Assembly (NCBI RefSeq): GCF_019145495.1
Contig: NZ_JAHSTU010000002.1
Coordinates: 806,001 to 870,000 of the forward strand
Length of the DNA stretch: 64,000 bases
Reading direction: 5' to 3'
Source: Pseudomonas azerbaijanoccidentalis
Lineage (GTDB): Bacteria; Pseudomonadota; Gammaproteobacteria; Pseudomonadales; Pseudomonadaceae
Shown: one piece after another, positions 1 through 13,806 of the stretch
Layout of the letters: each line of letters opens with the position of its first letter
How positions within the stretch are numbered: position 1 is the stretch's first letter
Position numbers and translations under genes: made by a program
The notes under the pieces: generated by a model
Database searches by the model: none
What the model saw: the letters and a program-made list of their open reading frames with translations, nothing else
Told to the model about the DNA's origin: nothing

Positions 1-420
1 CGACCACATCGCCCTCTTCCTTGCCGATCAAGGCACGAGCCAGGGGCGAGCCGACGGAAATCTTGCCGAGTTTGAAGTCAGCCTCATCCTCACCCACGAT
101 GTGGTAAGTGACACTTTCATCAGTCTCGACATTGGCGATTTCGACGGTGGTGCCGAAGATAACCTTGCCAGTGTGAGGAATGGTCGTGACGTCGATGATG
201 ACCTGGTTCTGAATCCGGCCTTCGATGTCACGAATCCGCGCCTCGACCATGCCCTGCTGCTCGCGAGCAGCGTGGTATTCGGCGTTTTCCTTCAAGTCAC
301 CCAACTCGCGGGCCGTACCGATGTCCTGGCTGAGCTTCGGACGAACGACCTTGGTCAGGTGAGTGTGCTCTTCTTCCAGGGCGCGAGCGCCCTGAACGGT
401 CATTGGGTACTTCGTTATGC

Positions 421-424
<4 letters not shown>
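1..424 (-). CDS. greA: Transcription elongation factor GreA (3' end cut by window edge)
   Basis: GreA rescues backtracked RNA polymerase by stimulating transcript cleavage through the secondary channel. About 141 N-terminal residues are visible of the roughly 158 usual for the family. They start [19 protein letters not shown] and include the coiled-coil region with [14 protein letters not shown], then the start of the C-terminal FKBP-like domain ([13 protein letters not shown]). The start codon overlaps the carB stop codon by four bases (ATGA at 421-424), so greA is probably translationally coupled to carB at the end of the car operon. The last residues lie outside the window. Confidence 0.95.
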
Positions 425-3642
<3,218 letters not shown>

Positions 3643-3760
3643 GGGTTTGTCACTCAAATCCGCAGGTCAGTCGGCAAGCCGTCTTGTTCAATCTGTGAAG
3701 CCTTGAGGGGGCCACCGGTGTCGGGACCACCCACAAGCTTTGCTACATCAGGGCGAGCGA

Positions 3761-4897
3761 TCAGCGTCGCTTGGCCATCTCAGTGATGAAGCGATCGAAC
3801 AATGGCGCTACGTCGTTCGGGCCAGGGCTGGCTTCCGGGTGACCCTGGAAGCTGAAGGCGCTCTTGTCGGTACGTTCGATCCCTTGCAGAGTGCCGTCGA
3901 ACAGCGACTTGTGGATCGCGCGGACGTTGGCTGGCAGGGTCGCTTCGTCTACCGCAAAACCGTGGTTCTGGCTGGTGATCATGACCACACCGGTATCCAG
4001 ATCCTGGACCGGGTGGTTGGCACCGTGGTGGCCGTGACCCATTTTCAGGGTCTTGGCGCCGGAGGCCAGGGCCAGCAGTTGGTGACCCAGGCAGATACCG
4101 AAAACCGGAATCTCGGTTTCCAGCACTTCCTTGATGGCCTGGATCGCGTAATCGCAAGGCTCCGGATCGCCAGGACCGTTGGACAGGAACACGCCGTCCG
4201 GCTTGAGCGCCAGAACGTCGGACGCTGGAGTCTGTGCAGGCACTACGGTCACACGGCAACCGCGCTCGACCAGCATGCGCAGGATGTTCACTTTGACGCC
4301 GTAGTCGTAGGCAACGACGTGGTACGGCAGCTCGGAAGCTTCGATGGTCGCGTGGCTGTCGGTTTTCAGATCCCAGACAGTCGAACGCCACTCGTAGGCG
4401 TCTTTGGTGCTGACGACTTTGGCCAGGTCCATGCCTTTCAGGCCAGGGAAACCCTGAGCAGCGGCGATGGCGGCTTCTTCGGAAATATTGTCACCGGCCA
4501 TGATGCAGCCGTTCTGCGCGCCTTTCTCGCGCAGGATGCGCGTCAGGCGGCGGGTGTCGATACCGGCGATGGCCACAACGTTGTTGGCCTTCAGGTAATC
4601 GGACAGGGACATGGTGTTACGCCAGTTGCTCGCAACCAGTGGCAGGTCACGAATGACCAGGCCAGCCGACCAGACGCGGTTGGACTCGGCATCTTCCGGG
4701 GTAGTACCGGTGTTGCCGATGTGCGGGTAAGTCAGGGTAACGATCTGTTGGGCGTAGGAAGGATCGGTAAGGATTTCCTGATAGCCGGTCATTGCGGTGT
4801 TGAACACCACCTCACCAACGGTTTGACCGTCGGCTCCAATGGCTTCGCCGCGAAAAATGCTGCCATCAGCAAGGGCGAGTATGGCTGGCTTAGTCAA
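3761..4897 (-). CDS. carA: Carbamoyl-phosphate synthase small (glutaminase) subunit
   Basis: CarA is the class I glutamine amidotransferase subunit that hydrolyses glutamine and channels ammonia to CarB. It has 378 residues. The catalytic triad falls at Cys269 (FGICLGHQ, 266-273), His353 and Glu355 (QGHPE). The start is a TTG, chosen because GGGAGG lies just ahead of it and the protein then begins [12 protein letters not shown] as in other Pseudomonas. The upstream leader contains stacked hairpins ending in an intrinsic-terminator-like stem, so the operon may be controlled by attenuation (inference). Confidence 0.97.
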   Translation of the reverse strand: MTKPAILALADGSIFRGEAIGADGQTVGEVVFNTAMTGYQEILTDPSYAQQIVTLTYPHIGNTGTTPEDAESNRVWSAGLVIRDLPLVASNWRNTMSLSDYLKANNVVAIAGIDTRRLTRILREKGAQNGCIMAGDNISEEAAIAAAQGFPGLKGMDLAKVVSTKDAYEWRSTVWDLKTDSHATIEASELPYHVVAYDYGVKVNILRMLVERGCRVTVVPAQTPASDVLALKPDGVFLSNGPGDPEPCDYAIQAIKEVLETEIPVFGICLGHQLLALASGAKTLKMGHGHHGANHPVQDLDTGVVMITSQNHGFAVDEATLPANVRAIHKSLFDGTLQGIERTDKSAFSFQGHPEASPGPNDVAPLFDRFITEMAKRR

Positions 4898-5110
4898 GAA
4901 GACCTCCCGTAAATAAAGCCTGAAAGGGCGATCGCAGGTTGTAAAAAAGCGGAGTGACGTATGGACACGTCACCCCGCTTCTTCACTGAATTATTCTGCG
5001 CGCTTTTAGTGGACACACTAAAGCTGTAGCTTACAGAAAAAGGCTTTTTTGGTCTACCGCCAATGAGCCTTAAAGGCTGGAGAATGCGACAGGACGTCGC
5101 TTGGCGGAAC
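4898..5110 (-). promoter_or_regulatory. carA leader region with consecutive hairpins
   Basis: The region between the dapB terminator and the carA start holds no clear gene. On the minus strand it contains, in order, CTGTA-gct-TACAG (5024-5036), then an overlapping stem GCTTTAGTG / CACTAAAAGC (5002-5024), then the strong terminator-like stem at 4943-4981, and finally the carA ribosome site. The first two stems share bases and cannot form fully at the same time. A short frame from a TTG at 5124 runs through the leader and stops at 4894, overlapping the carA start as TTGA; it could be a leader ORF or chance. No convincing promoter hexamers were identified. Confidence 0.5.
4943..4981 (-). terminator. 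Intrinsic terminator / attenuator stem in the carA leader
   Basis: On the minus strand AAGCGG-g-GTGACGT pairs with ACGTCAC-t-CCGCTT across a six-base loop, followed by a T run. It lies about 45 bases before the carA start, downstream of any carA promoter placed in the leader, and is separate from the dapB terminator. That position is typical of an attenuator. Confidence 0.7.
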
Positions 5111-5142
5111 AAAACCGGGCTCAAACGCTGAGCGCGAGCCCG
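5111..5142 (-). terminator. Rho-independent terminator after dapB
   Basis: CGGGCTC and GAGCCCG (5136-5142 and 5116-5122 read on the minus strand) form a seven-base stem followed by GGTTTTGTT. It starts about 15 bases past the dapB stop codon and would end the chaperone-dapB transcript. Confidence 0.75.
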
Positions 5143-5156
5143 ATTTCGGGTGCATC

Positions 5157-7095
<1,939 letters not shown>

Positions 7096-7162
7096 AAGTC
7101 ATTTGCACTCTTGAGGACGTTCGGCAAACCTCTCCTGAACCCTGCCGAACTCGTTGAGCCCC

Positions 7163-7191
7163 AATACAGGCCCGGACCCAACTCACGTCAA
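7163..7191 (-). promoter_or_regulatory. Possible sigma-70 promoter of dnaJ
   Basis: On the minus strand TTGACG (7186-7191) is followed by 17 bases and TGTATT (7163-7168), about 68 bp before the dnaJ start. The -35 matches consensus at five positions and the -10 at four. No sigma-32-type sequence was seen here, unlike at grpE and dnaK. Confidence 0.4.
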
Positions 7192-7319
7192 TTCAACGAT
7201 CCTGGTCTTTGTTTCGATCTGGCACTTGCGGCTCGGAAAGCAGGAGCATTCCCGGCCATGCCGCCAGCAAACGAACGCAGTCGCATGCTGTAAAAATTCG
7301 CGTATTCCAGACACGCCAA

Positions 7320-7339
7320 CGCGGGAGCAAGCTCCCGCG
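7320..7339. repeat. REP-like palindrome between dnaK and dnaJ
   Basis: CGCGGGAGC-AA-GCTCCCGCG is a nine-base inverted repeat of the GGGAGC...GCTCCC type common between Pseudomonas genes. It lies 54 bp past the dnaK stop and may act as a transcript stabiliser or weak terminator, separating dnaK from dnaJ. It has no T run on the minus strand. Confidence 0.6.
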
Positions 7340-7393
7340 CGGCGACATCCTACCAGTCACCGCCTGAAGGCAGTCAACCGGGCGACCAACAAC

Positions 7394-9310
7394 TTACTTG
7401 TGGTCTTTTACTTCTTCGAACTCAGCATCGACAACATCGTCTGCCTTCTCGGCCGACTCACCTTGCGGTGCCGCGCCTTCAGCTGGCTGAGCCTGTTCGG
7501 CGTACATTTTCTGAGCCACTGGCGCGGAGACCTTCGACAGCTCTTCGACCTTGGCTTCGATAGCAGCCTTGTCGTCGCCTTTAACAGCGGTTTCCAGGGC
7601 TACTACTGCGGCTTCGATTGCAGTCTTCTCTTCAGCGCTCACTTTGTCGCCAGCATCAGCAACCATTTTGCGCGTCGAGTGAACCAGTGCATCACCCTGG
7701 TTACGGGCAGCGGCCAGCTCTTCGAACTTGCGGTCTTCCTCGGCGTTGGCCTCGGCATCACGCACCATGCGCTCGATCTCTTCGTCGGACAGACCGGAGT
7801 TGGCCTTGATCACGATCGACTGAGTCTTGCCAGTGGCCTTGTCTTTGGCGCCTACGTGCAGAATGCCGTTGGCGTCGATGTCGAAGGTCACTTCGATTTG
7901 TGGCACGCCACGTGGTGCTGGTGGAATCTCGGCCAGGTCGAACTTGCCCAGGGACTTGTTCTGTGCAGCCTGCTTACGCTCACCTTGCAGCACGTGAATG
8001 GTCACCGCGCCCTGGTTGTCGTCGGCAGTCGAGAACACTTGCGATTTCTTGGTAGGAATCGTGGTGTTTTTCTCGATCAGCGCAGTCATCACGCCGCCCA
8101 TGGTTTCGATACCCAGGGTCAGCGGGCTGACGTCGAGCAGCAGAACGTCTTTCACGTCACCGGCCAGTACCGCGCCCTGGATGGCAGCACCCATGGCAAC
8201 CGCTTCGTCCGGGTTCACGTCTTTACGAGCTTCTTTACCGAAGAACTCGGTCACCAGCTTCTGAACCAGTGGCATACGGGTCTGACCGCCGACCAGGATC
8301 ACGTCGTTGATCGCGCCAACGTCGATACCGGAGTCTTTCAGCGCAATGCGGCAAGGCTCGATGGTACGTTGAACCAGGTCTTCAACCAGCGCTTCCAGCT
8401 TGGCGCGGGAGATCTTCACGTTCAGGTGCTTAGGACCAGTGGCGTCTGCAGTGATGTACGGCAGGTTCACGTCGGTCGACTGAGCGGAAGACAGCTCGAT
8501 CTTGGCTTTTTCAGCGGCTTCTTTCAGGCGCTGCATGGCCAGCGGATCACCTTTGAGGTTCATGCCGCTTTCTTTCTTGAATTCGTCGACGAGGTAGTCG
8601 ATCAGACGAATGTCGAAGTCTTCACCGCCCAGGAACGTATCGCCGTTGGTGGCCAATACTTCGAACTGGTGCTCGCCATCAACTTCAGCGATTTCGATCA
8701 CGGAAACGTCGAAAGTACCACCGCCCAGGTCATAAACGATTACGGTGTGATCGCCCTTGGCCTTGTCCATACCGTAAGCCAGAGCAGCTGCGGTTGGTTC
8801 GTTGATGATACGTTTTACGTCCAGGCCCGCGATGCGGCCGGCGTCTTTGGTGGCTTGACGCTGGCTGTCGTTGAAGTAGGCCGGAACGGTGATCACCGCT
8901 TCGGTCACTGGCTCGCCGAGGTAGTCTTCGGCGGTTTTCTTCATCTTTTTCAGAATTTCAGCCGAGATTTGTGGCGGCGCCATTTTCTGGCCGTTCACTT
9001 CTACCCAAGCGTCGCCGTTGTCAGCCTTGGCGATCTTGTAAGGCACCATCTGGATGTCTTTCTGTACGACTTCTTCTTCGAAGCGACGACCGATCAGACG
9101 CTTCACCGCGTACAGGGTGTTGTGCGGATTGGTCACTGCCTGGCGCTTGGCGGACTGGCCAACCAGGATTTCGCCATCGTTGGCGTAAGCGATGATCGAC
9201 GGCGTGGTACGCGCGCCCTCGGCGTTTTCGATAACTTTAGCTACGCCGTTTTCAAGTACGGAGACGCAGGAGTTGGTAGTCCCCAGGTCGATACCGATAA
9301 TTTTGCCCAT
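7394..9310 (-). CDS. dnaK: Molecular chaperone DnaK (Hsp70)
   Basis: DnaK is the ATP-dependent Hsp70 chaperone working with DnaJ and GrpE. From the ATG at 9310 it has 638 residues, begins [15 protein letters not shown] and ends in the acidic EFEEVKDHK tail typical of the family. A GTG two codons upstream is possible, but GGGAG is well placed for the ATG. The phosphate-binding loops DLGTTNS and [10 protein letters not shown] and the linker [15 protein letters not shown] are visible. A sigma-32-type promoter overlaps the end of grpE just upstream. Confidence 0.98.
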   Translation of the reverse strand: MGKIIGIDLGTTNSCVSVLENGVAKVIENAEGARTTPSIIAYANDGEILVGQSAKRQAVTNPHNTLYAVKRLIGRRFEEEVVQKDIQMVPYKIAKADNGDAWVEVNGQKMAPPQISAEILKKMKKTAEDYLGEPVTEAVITVPAYFNDSQRQATKDAGRIAGLDVKRIINEPTAAALAYGMDKAKGDHTVIVYDLGGGTFDVSVIEIAEVDGEHQFEVLATNGDTFLGGEDFDIRLIDYLVDEFKKESGMNLKGDPLAMQRLKEAAEKAKIELSSAQSTDVNLPYITADATGPKHLNVKISRAKLEALVEDLVQRTIEPCRIALKDSGIDVGAINDVILVGGQTRMPLVQKLVTEFFGKEARKDVNPDEAVAMGAAIQGAVLAGDVKDVLLLDVSPLTLGIETMGGVMTALIEKNTTIPTKKSQVFSTADDNQGAVTIHVLQGERKQAAQNKSLGKFDLAEIPPAPRGVPQIEVTFDIDANGILHVGAKDKATGKTQSIVIKANSGLSDEEIERMVRDAEANAEEDRKFEELAAARNQGDALVHSTRKMVADAGDKVSAEEKTAIEAAVVALETAVKGDDKAAIEAKVEELSKVSAPVAQKMYAEQAQPAEGAAPQGESAEKADDVVDAEFEEVKDHK

Positions 9311-9389
9311 GTTCACTCTCCCGAAACTTTGGATTTGGTTGCCGCAGCAGTGGTGGCTAACTGCGGTAGCACTTAAACGCTTGACTTCT

Positions 9390-9417
9390 AAATGGGGGCC
9401 TTACGGCTAATTTCAAG
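9390..9417 (-). promoter_or_regulatory. Heat-shock (sigma-32) promoter of dnaK
   Basis: On the minus strand CTTGAA (9412-9417), a 14-base spacer and CCCCATTT (9390-9397) match the sigma-32 pattern CTTGAA-N13/14-CCCCATnT. The -35 overlaps the last codons of grpE, 80 bp before the dnaK start. Confidence 0.85.
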
Positions 9418-9979
9418 CCTGCTCGTCAATCGACGGCGAAACCGGTGCCGGTGCCTTGCTGACCACGACCATTGCCGGGCGCAGCAGGCGACCATTGAGC
9501 TGGTAGCCCTTCTGGAACACTTTCAGCACGCTGTTCGGCTCGACGTCAGCGCTTTCCTGCATGGCCATTGCCTGATGAAGAACGGCGTTGAACGGTTCGC
9601 CATGCGGATCGATCGCTTCCAGCTGATAACGCTTCAGGGTGTCCTGGAACATTTTCAGGGTCAGCTCGATGCCTTCGCGCATTGGACGGATGCTTTCGTC
9701 GTCCGGATTGGACAACTCAAGGCCACGTTCCAGGCTGTCGATGATCGGCAGCAGGTCGCCGGCGAATTTTTCCAGCGCAAATTTGTGGGCCTTTTCTACA
9801 TCCTGCTCGGCGCGACGGCGGACGTTCTGCAGATCGGCGGCTACACGCAAAGCCTGATCCTGCGCACCTGCCAGTTGCTCTTCGAGCACTTGCACACGAG
9901 CCGCCAGGTCATCACCCGAAGCCTGAGGAGCCTGATCGGCGTCTTGATTTTGCGTATCCACTGTCTGTTCGTCAGCCAT
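9413..9979 (-). CDS. grpE: Nucleotide exchange factor GrpE
   Basis: GrpE releases ADP from DnaK. It has 188 residues with an acidic, low-complexity N-terminus ([16 protein letters not shown]), a long coiled coil, and the core [22 protein letters not shown]. The C-terminal beta-wing region includes the conserved [30 protein letters not shown] precedes the ATG. It is the first gene of the grpE-dnaK-dnaJ-dapB series, with its own sigma-32 promoter. Confidence 0.98.
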   Translation of the reverse strand: MADEQTVDTQNQDADQAPQASGDDLAARVQVLEEQLAGAQDQALRVAADLQNVRRRAEQDVEKAHKFALEKFAGDLLPIIDSLERGLELSNPDDESIRPMREGIELTLKMFQDTLKRYQLEAIDPHGEPFNAVLHQAMAMQESADVEPNSVLKVFQKGYQLNGRLLRPAMVVVSKAPAPVSPSIDEQA

Positions 9980-10032
9980 AGAATTCTCCTTTCAATATCG
10001 TCCGCGAGCTCGACTCGCGCTTCTGCCCAGCT

Positions 10033-10060
10033 ATATGGGGCCGCAAAATCCGGCTTCAAG
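10033..10060 (-). promoter_or_regulatory. Heat-shock (sigma-32) promoter of grpE
   Basis: On the minus strand CTTGAA (10055-10060), a 14-base spacer and CCCCATAT (10033-10040) give an almost perfect sigma-32 promoter about 55 bp before the grpE start. Geometry and spacing are the same as at dnaK. Confidence 0.88.
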
Positions 10061-10179
10061 GGGCTGGATGTGATTAACCCTACAAAAAGCTGTGCATTGG
10101 TATTCCTTGCGGCGCTAACGATTTCGTCGGATCAAGCGAATCAAGCTAAGCGAGGGCATTGTCAGCCAGAAACAAAACA

Positions 10180-10195
10180 CTGTATAAATAACCAG
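10180..10195 (+). promoter_or_regulatory. LexA box upstream of recN
   Basis: CTGTATAAATAACCAG fits CTGT-N8-ACAG with one mismatch. It ends 24 bp before the recN start and overlaps a TATAAA -10-like stretch, the expected layout for SOS repression of recN. Confidence 0.75.
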
Positions 10196-10219
10196 ACCTA
10201 AAGCCTGGGAGCGGCCTCT

Positions 10220-11893
10220 ATGCTGGTGCACCTGTCCGTACATAACTACGCCATCGTTGAACATCTCGATCTCGAACTCGATCGCGGAATGAGCGTGATC
10301 ACAGGGGAAACCGGCGCCGGCAAATCGATCATGCTCGACGCCCTGGGCCTGACCTTGGGCGATCGTGCTGACAGCGGCGTGGTGCGTCCCGGCGCAGACA
10401 AGGCCGATATCCTGGCAACCTTCGACTTGGCTGATATCCCGGAAGCCAGCACCTGGCTGGCCGAGCGCGACCTAGAGAACGACGGTCCGTGCATCCTGCG
10501 CCGGGTCATCACAGCCGAAGGACGTTCGCGCGGCTACATCAATGGCACGCCCTGCCCGCTGGGCGACCTCAAGGCGCTGGGCGAGCTGCTGATCGATATC
10601 CACAGCCAGCACGAACACCAATCCCTGCTCAAGACCGACACCCACCGCCGCCTGCTCGACGAGTACGCCGGGGCCACCGATCTTGCCCGACAGGTCCAAC
10701 TGGCTGCCCAGCGCTGGCGCCAGACTCGCCAGGAGCTCGAACGCCTCTCCAATTCCGGCGATGAGCAACGCGCCCGCCATCAACTGCTCAGCTATCAGCT
10801 TGAAGAGCTGGAAAACCTTGGCCTTGGCGACAATGAGCTGGAACAGCTGGAACAGGAACACAAGAACCTGACCAATGCCGAAACCTTGCTGGGCATCTGC
10901 CGGCAAGTGGTCGAGCAATGCAGCGAAAGTGATTCCGGTAATGTCCTGAATGCCCTCACCGCCAGCCTCAACCGCCTGTCGAGCGTGAACAACTCGATTG
11001 GCGCATTAGGTGAAGCCAGCAGCCTGTTGACCAGTGCGCAGATTCAGGTTGAAGAGGCCGTCGGCGAGCTGAACCGCTTCCTTGATAATTTCGATGCCGA
11101 CCCGGCGCGGCTTCAATATCTGGAAGAACGTCTCGACGCGATTTACACCATGGCGCGCAAACATCGCATTCAACCGACCGAAGTCGCGGAGATGCAACAG
11201 CGCCTGCTGGATGAAATCGAAACCCTGAACGCCAACGACGAATCCATCGAGCGCTTGAGCGACGAACTGGCGTCCTATGCCCGTCACTATCAGGAAAAGG
11301 CCAGGGAGCTGAGCGACTTGCGCCACCAGGCATCAAACAGCCTGGCCAGCGCCGTGGAACAGGAAATCCAGCGACTGGGCATGCCCGGTGGCCGTTTCAC
11401 CATCGAGCTACGCCCGAACAGTGGCGATGAATTGCTGCCCAACGGACTTGAACAGGTTGAACTGCTGGTCAGCGCCAACCCTGGCCAGCCTTTAAAAGCC
11501 CTGGCGAAGGTGGCATCGGGCGGTGAGCTGTCGCGGATCAGCCTGGCCATTCAGGTGATCACTGCACAAACCTCTCGCGTGCCGACGCTGGTGTTCGACG
11601 AAGTGGACGTGGGTATCGGCGGTCCGACTGCCGAGATCGTCGGCCAATTACTGCGTCGACTTGGCGAACGCGGACAGGTGCTGACGGTGACCCACCTGCC
11701 ACAAGTGGCGGCACAAGGTCATCAGCATTTATTTGTGCACAAGGTTCGCGGGGAGGACGCCACTCGGACTGCCGTCTCCAAATTAAGCAAGAATGATCGT
11801 GTCGAAGAAGTCGCCCGGATGCTGGGCGGCATCGATCTGACCAAGGAATCCCTGGCTCACGCCAAGAAAATGGTCGTTACCGCAAAAGTTTAA
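10220..11893 (+). CDS. recN: DNA repair protein RecN
   Basis: RecN is an SMC-like ATPase induced in the SOS response that helps double-strand-break repair and sister cohesion. It has 557 residues: Walker A GETGAGKS at 29-36, long coiled-coil arms in the middle (rich in Glu, Gln and Leu), the signature SGGELSRISLAIQ, and Walker B TLVFDEVDVGIGG towards the end. It is divergent from grpE and has a LexA box in its promoter. Confidence 0.97.
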   Translation: MLVHLSVHNYAIVEHLDLELDRGMSVITGETGAGKSIMLDALGLTLGDRADSGVVRPGADKADILATFDLADIPEASTWLAERDLENDGPCILRRVITAEGRSRGYINGTPCPLGDLKALGELLIDIHSQHEHQSLLKTDTHRRLLDEYAGATDLARQVQLAAQRWRQTRQELERLSNSGDEQRARHQLLSYQLEELENLGLGDNELEQLEQEHKNLTNAETLLGICRQVVEQCSESDSGNVLNALTASLNRLSSVNNSIGALGEASSLLTSAQIQVEEAVGELNRFLDNFDADPARLQYLEERLDAIYTMARKHRIQPTEVAEMQQRLLDEIETLNANDESIERLSDELASYARHYQEKARELSDLRHQASNSLASAVEQEIQRLGMPGGRFTIELRPNSGDELLPNGLEQVELLVSANPGQPLKALAKVASGGELSRISLAIQVITAQTSRVPTLVFDEVDVGIGGPTAEIVGQLLRRLGERGQVLTVTHLPQVAAQGHQHLFVHKVRGEDATRTAVSKLSKNDRVEEVARMLGGIDLTKESLAHAKKMVVTAKV

Positions 11894-11908
11894 GCAAATC
11901 AGAAAGCA

Positions 11909-11958
11909 CGAAGGCGACCCTGGGGTCGCCTTCGTTCGTTTCGCGAACCAGGTTCGCG
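11909..11958. terminator. Hairpins between convergent recN and fur
   Basis: AAGGCGACC-ctggg-GTCGCCTT (11911-11932), followed by CGTTCGTTT, is a likely recN terminator. A second perfect palindrome, CGCGAACC-a-GGTTCGCG (11942-11958), follows directly and ends 8 bp before the fur stop codon. Together they probably separate the two convergent genes. Confidence 0.6.
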
Positions 11959-11966
11959 CGACATGC

Positions 11967-12371
11967 TTACTTTTTCTTGCGCACGTACAGCACCAGATTG
12001 TGATCAACCATCTCGAAGCCGTACTTATCGACGATGGCTTTCTGCAGGCGCTCGATTTCTTCGTCGAAGAATTCGATCACTTCGCTGGTTTCGACGTTGA
12101 CCATATGGTCGTGATGCTTGCCGTCGTCCAGCTCGAAGACCGCATGGCCTCCGTCGAAGTTATGCCGCACCACAAGGCCAGCTGCCTCGAACTGGGTCAG
12201 TACACGGTAAACCGTGGCCAGACCGACGTCCTCGCCAGCCTCCATCAGCGCCTTATAAACATCTTCAGCACTCATGTGGCGTTGCTCGGCGGAATCGAGC
12301 ATTTGCAGAATTTTGACCCGTGGCAGGGTCACTTTGAGGCCGGCTTTGCGTAGTTCGCTATTTTCAACCAT
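11967..12371 (-). CDS. fur: Ferric uptake regulator Fur
   Basis: Fur is the Fe(II)-dependent repressor of iron acquisition. It has 134 residues: winged helix in the first ~80 (LKVTLPRVKILQML, ATVYRVLTQFEAAG), then the metal-binding dimer domain with HHDH at 86-89. The protein contains no cysteine, so it lacks the structural CxxC zinc site of E. coli Fur. It is divergent from bamE, the usual Pseudomonas fur-omlA arrangement. Confidence 0.98.
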   Translation of the reverse strand: MVENSELRKAGLKVTLPRVKILQMLDSAEQRHMSAEDVYKALMEAGEDVGLATVYRVLTQFEAAGLVVRHNFDGGHAVFELDDGKHHDHMVNVETSEVIEFFDEEIERLQKAIVDKYGFEMVDHNLVLYVRKKK

Positions 12372-12394
12372 GGTCAGCTTTCTCGCGATGCTGC

Positions 12395-12423
12395 TTCGCA
12401 GCTTCTCTTAATGCGGGTATGAT
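12395..12423 (+). promoter_or_regulatory. Predicted sigma-70 promoter of bamE
   Basis: TTCGCA (12395-12400), 17 bases, then TATGAT (12418-12423), about 45 bp before the bamE start. It lies within the short fur-bamE divergent region. Confidence 0.55.
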
Positions 12424-12468
12424 CGGCGTTTACGTTGTCCCAGCCAAGATAGTGGAAGTCGCCCACCG

Positions 12469-12996
12469 ATGCAAAACACCAAGCTCTTGCTAACCAGTTT
12501 CACCTTTGTGGGACTGCTCGCACTCGCCGGTTGTTCATTCCCCGGGGTTTACAAAATCGACATCCAGCAGGGCAATGTCGTCACGCAGGACATGATAGAC
12601 CAGTTACGCCCGGGAATGACCCGAAAGCAAGTACGGTTTATCATGGGTAACCCTCTGCTGACCGACACGTTCCATGCCGATCGCTGGGATTACCTGTACA
12701 GCCTGCAACCAGGGGGCGGTGAACGCCAACAGGAACGCATTAGCGTTATCTTCAACCCAAATGACCAGCTTGTCAGCCTCTCTGGCGATTTCATGCCAGG
12801 CGTGAGCCGCGACGAAGCTATTCTCGGCAAGGACAGTGGCACCACAGTCACTGAACCGGCACAAAACGTCGAGAAGCCAAAGCCGGAAAAACCGGTCAAG
12901 CCAGGTTCGTTGCTGGATCAGATTCAAAAGGACGTCGACGGTGTAGAAACCGTTCCGGTCCCGACGCCAGAACCACTGGACACCACGCCGCAATAA
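12469..12996 (+). CDS. bamE: Outer membrane assembly lipoprotein BamE (OmlA/SmpA)
   Basis: BamE is an accessory lipoprotein of the BAM complex that inserts beta-barrel proteins into the outer membrane. The 175-residue protein has a lipoprotein signal with lipobox LAGC (Cys22). The conserved SmpA/OmlA domain contains [29 protein letters not shown], split here for clarity by the motif LRPGMT near residue 46. After about residue 120 comes a Pro/Lys/Glu-rich tail ([11 protein letters not shown]) that is likely unstructured. Confidence 0.95.
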   Translation: MQNTKLLLTSFTFVGLLALAGCSFPGVYKIDIQQGNVVTQDMIDQLRPGMTRKQVRFIMGNPLLTDTFHADRWDYLYSLQPGGGERQQERISVIFNPNDQLVSLSGDFMPGVSRDEAILGKDSGTTVTEPAQNVEKPKPEKPVKPGSLLDQIQKDVDGVETVPVPTPEPLDTTPQ

Positions 12997-13005
12997 TTTG
13001 CGACG

Positions 13006-13040
13006 CAATAAAAAACCCGGCATGTCCGGGTTTTTTATTG
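13006..13040. terminator. Bidirectional terminator between bamE and rnfH
   Basis: AAAAAACCCGG-catgt-CCGGGTTTTTT has A and T runs on both sides, so it can end transcription from bamE on the plus strand and rnfH on the minus strand. Confidence 0.85.
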
Positions 13041-13057
13041 CCTGCACTTTTTGCCAT

Positions 13058-13372
13058 TCACTGATTCCGGGCTTTGGCCTCGGCAGCTTTGGCAGCCCGC
13101 AGTCGCCGGACTTCCTTCGGATCAGCCAGTAGCGGCCGGTAAATCTCGATTCGATCGCCCGACTGAACGGCTCGCGTGTCGGGATCGGCAATCACCTTGC
13201 CGAAAATCCCCACAGGGCACTCAGCCAAATTCAGCTCGGAAAACTGCTGACCGATGCCGGACTCCAACAATGCGCCACGAATGGTCGTCCCTGCCGGCAC
13301 CGAGACCGTCAGGAGCACCTGACGATCTACAGCGGCGTACACCACCTCGACCTCGATCATCGCCTCAACCAT
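13058..13372 (-). CDS. rnfH: RnfH family ubiquitin-fold protein
   Basis: This 104-residue beta-grasp protein of the RnfH/RatB family has unknown molecular function. It begins MVEAMIEVEVVYA, carries the core VPAGTTIRGALLESGI and FGKVIADPDTRAVQSGDRIE split over two strands, and ends in a basic tail. Two starts are possible: the ATG at 13372, which overlaps the end of ratA by 8 bp, or the ATG at 13360, which has GAGG close in front. It forms a two-gene unit with ratA, as in many gammaproteobacteria. Confidence 0.88.
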   Translation of the reverse strand: MVEAMIEVEVVYAAVDRQVLLTVSVPAGTTIRGALLESGIGQQFSELNLAECPVGIFGKVIADPDTRAVQSGDRIEIYRPLLADPKEVRRLRAAKAAEAKARNQ

Positions 13373-13799
13373 GCATTTGCTTGGCGCGCTGGCAAAACGC
13401 ATCCACCAGCGTATTGGCGGCCTGATTGAACAAAGGCCCCAGCGTCGCACGAATAATCGGCCCCGCGTAATCAAATGACAGGTCCAGGCTGATCTTGCAG
13501 GCTTTCTCACCCAATGGCTTGAACACCCAGACGCCATGCAATTGGGTGAACGGCCCCTCTTCTAGGTTCATCTCGATCGACTGACCGGGCACCAGGGTAT
13601 TGCGCGTCACGAAATGCTGGCTGAGCCCGCCTTTAGCCACACCAACGCTGGCGCGCATGTGCTCGGAAGAACTCTCCAGAACCTCGGCCGAGGAACACCA
13701 CGGCAGGAATTCCGGATACCGCGCCACGTCATTGACCAGGTCATAAAGCGCTTGCGCCGGATACGGCAGCAAGGCTGAACGTGAAATATGTGTCGTCAT
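13365..13799 (-). CDS. ratA: RatA-type START-like / coenzyme Q-binding family protein
   Basis: The 144-residue protein belongs to the polyketide-cyclase/START-like fold family that includes RatA, described in E. coli as blocking 70S assembly, and the coenzyme Q chaperone COQ10. It contains SALLPYPAQALYDLVNDVARYPEFLPWC near the N-terminus (residues about 8-35). The start at 13799 is preceded by GGAAGTGA. It overlaps rnfH and starts 7 bp after the upstream transporter gene. Whether it acts on ribosomes or quinones cannot be told from the sequence. Confidence 0.88.
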   Translation of the reverse strand: MTTHISRSALLPYPAQALYDLVNDVARYPEFLPWCSSAEVLESSSEHMRASVGVAKGGLSQHFVTRNTLVPGQSIEMNLEEGPFTQLHGVWVFKPLGEKACKISLDLSFDYAGPIIRATLGPLFNQAANTLVDAFCQRAKQMHG

Positions 13800-13806
13800 G
13801 TCAGCA

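Noticed and set aside
3643..3657. TTG start for carB five codons upstream
   Set aside because: The downstream ATG has a ribosome site and gives the exact family length of 1073 residues.
4894..5124. 76-codon ORF between dapB and carA as a protein-coding gene
   Set aside because: It starts with TTG inside the dapB terminator, lacks a ribosome site, and runs through the hairpins. Kept only as a possible leader frame.
7154..9376. 740-codon open frame antisense to dnaK
   Set aside because: It mirrors dnaK codons, starts inside the dnaK-dnaJ gap and has no ribosome site or family likeness. Long antisense frames opposite dnaK are a known artefact.
13058..13537. Longer version of rnfH starting inside ratA
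   Set aside because: The first 55 residues would be encoded within ratA out of frame and do not resemble the family; the start near 13372 fits the normal length.
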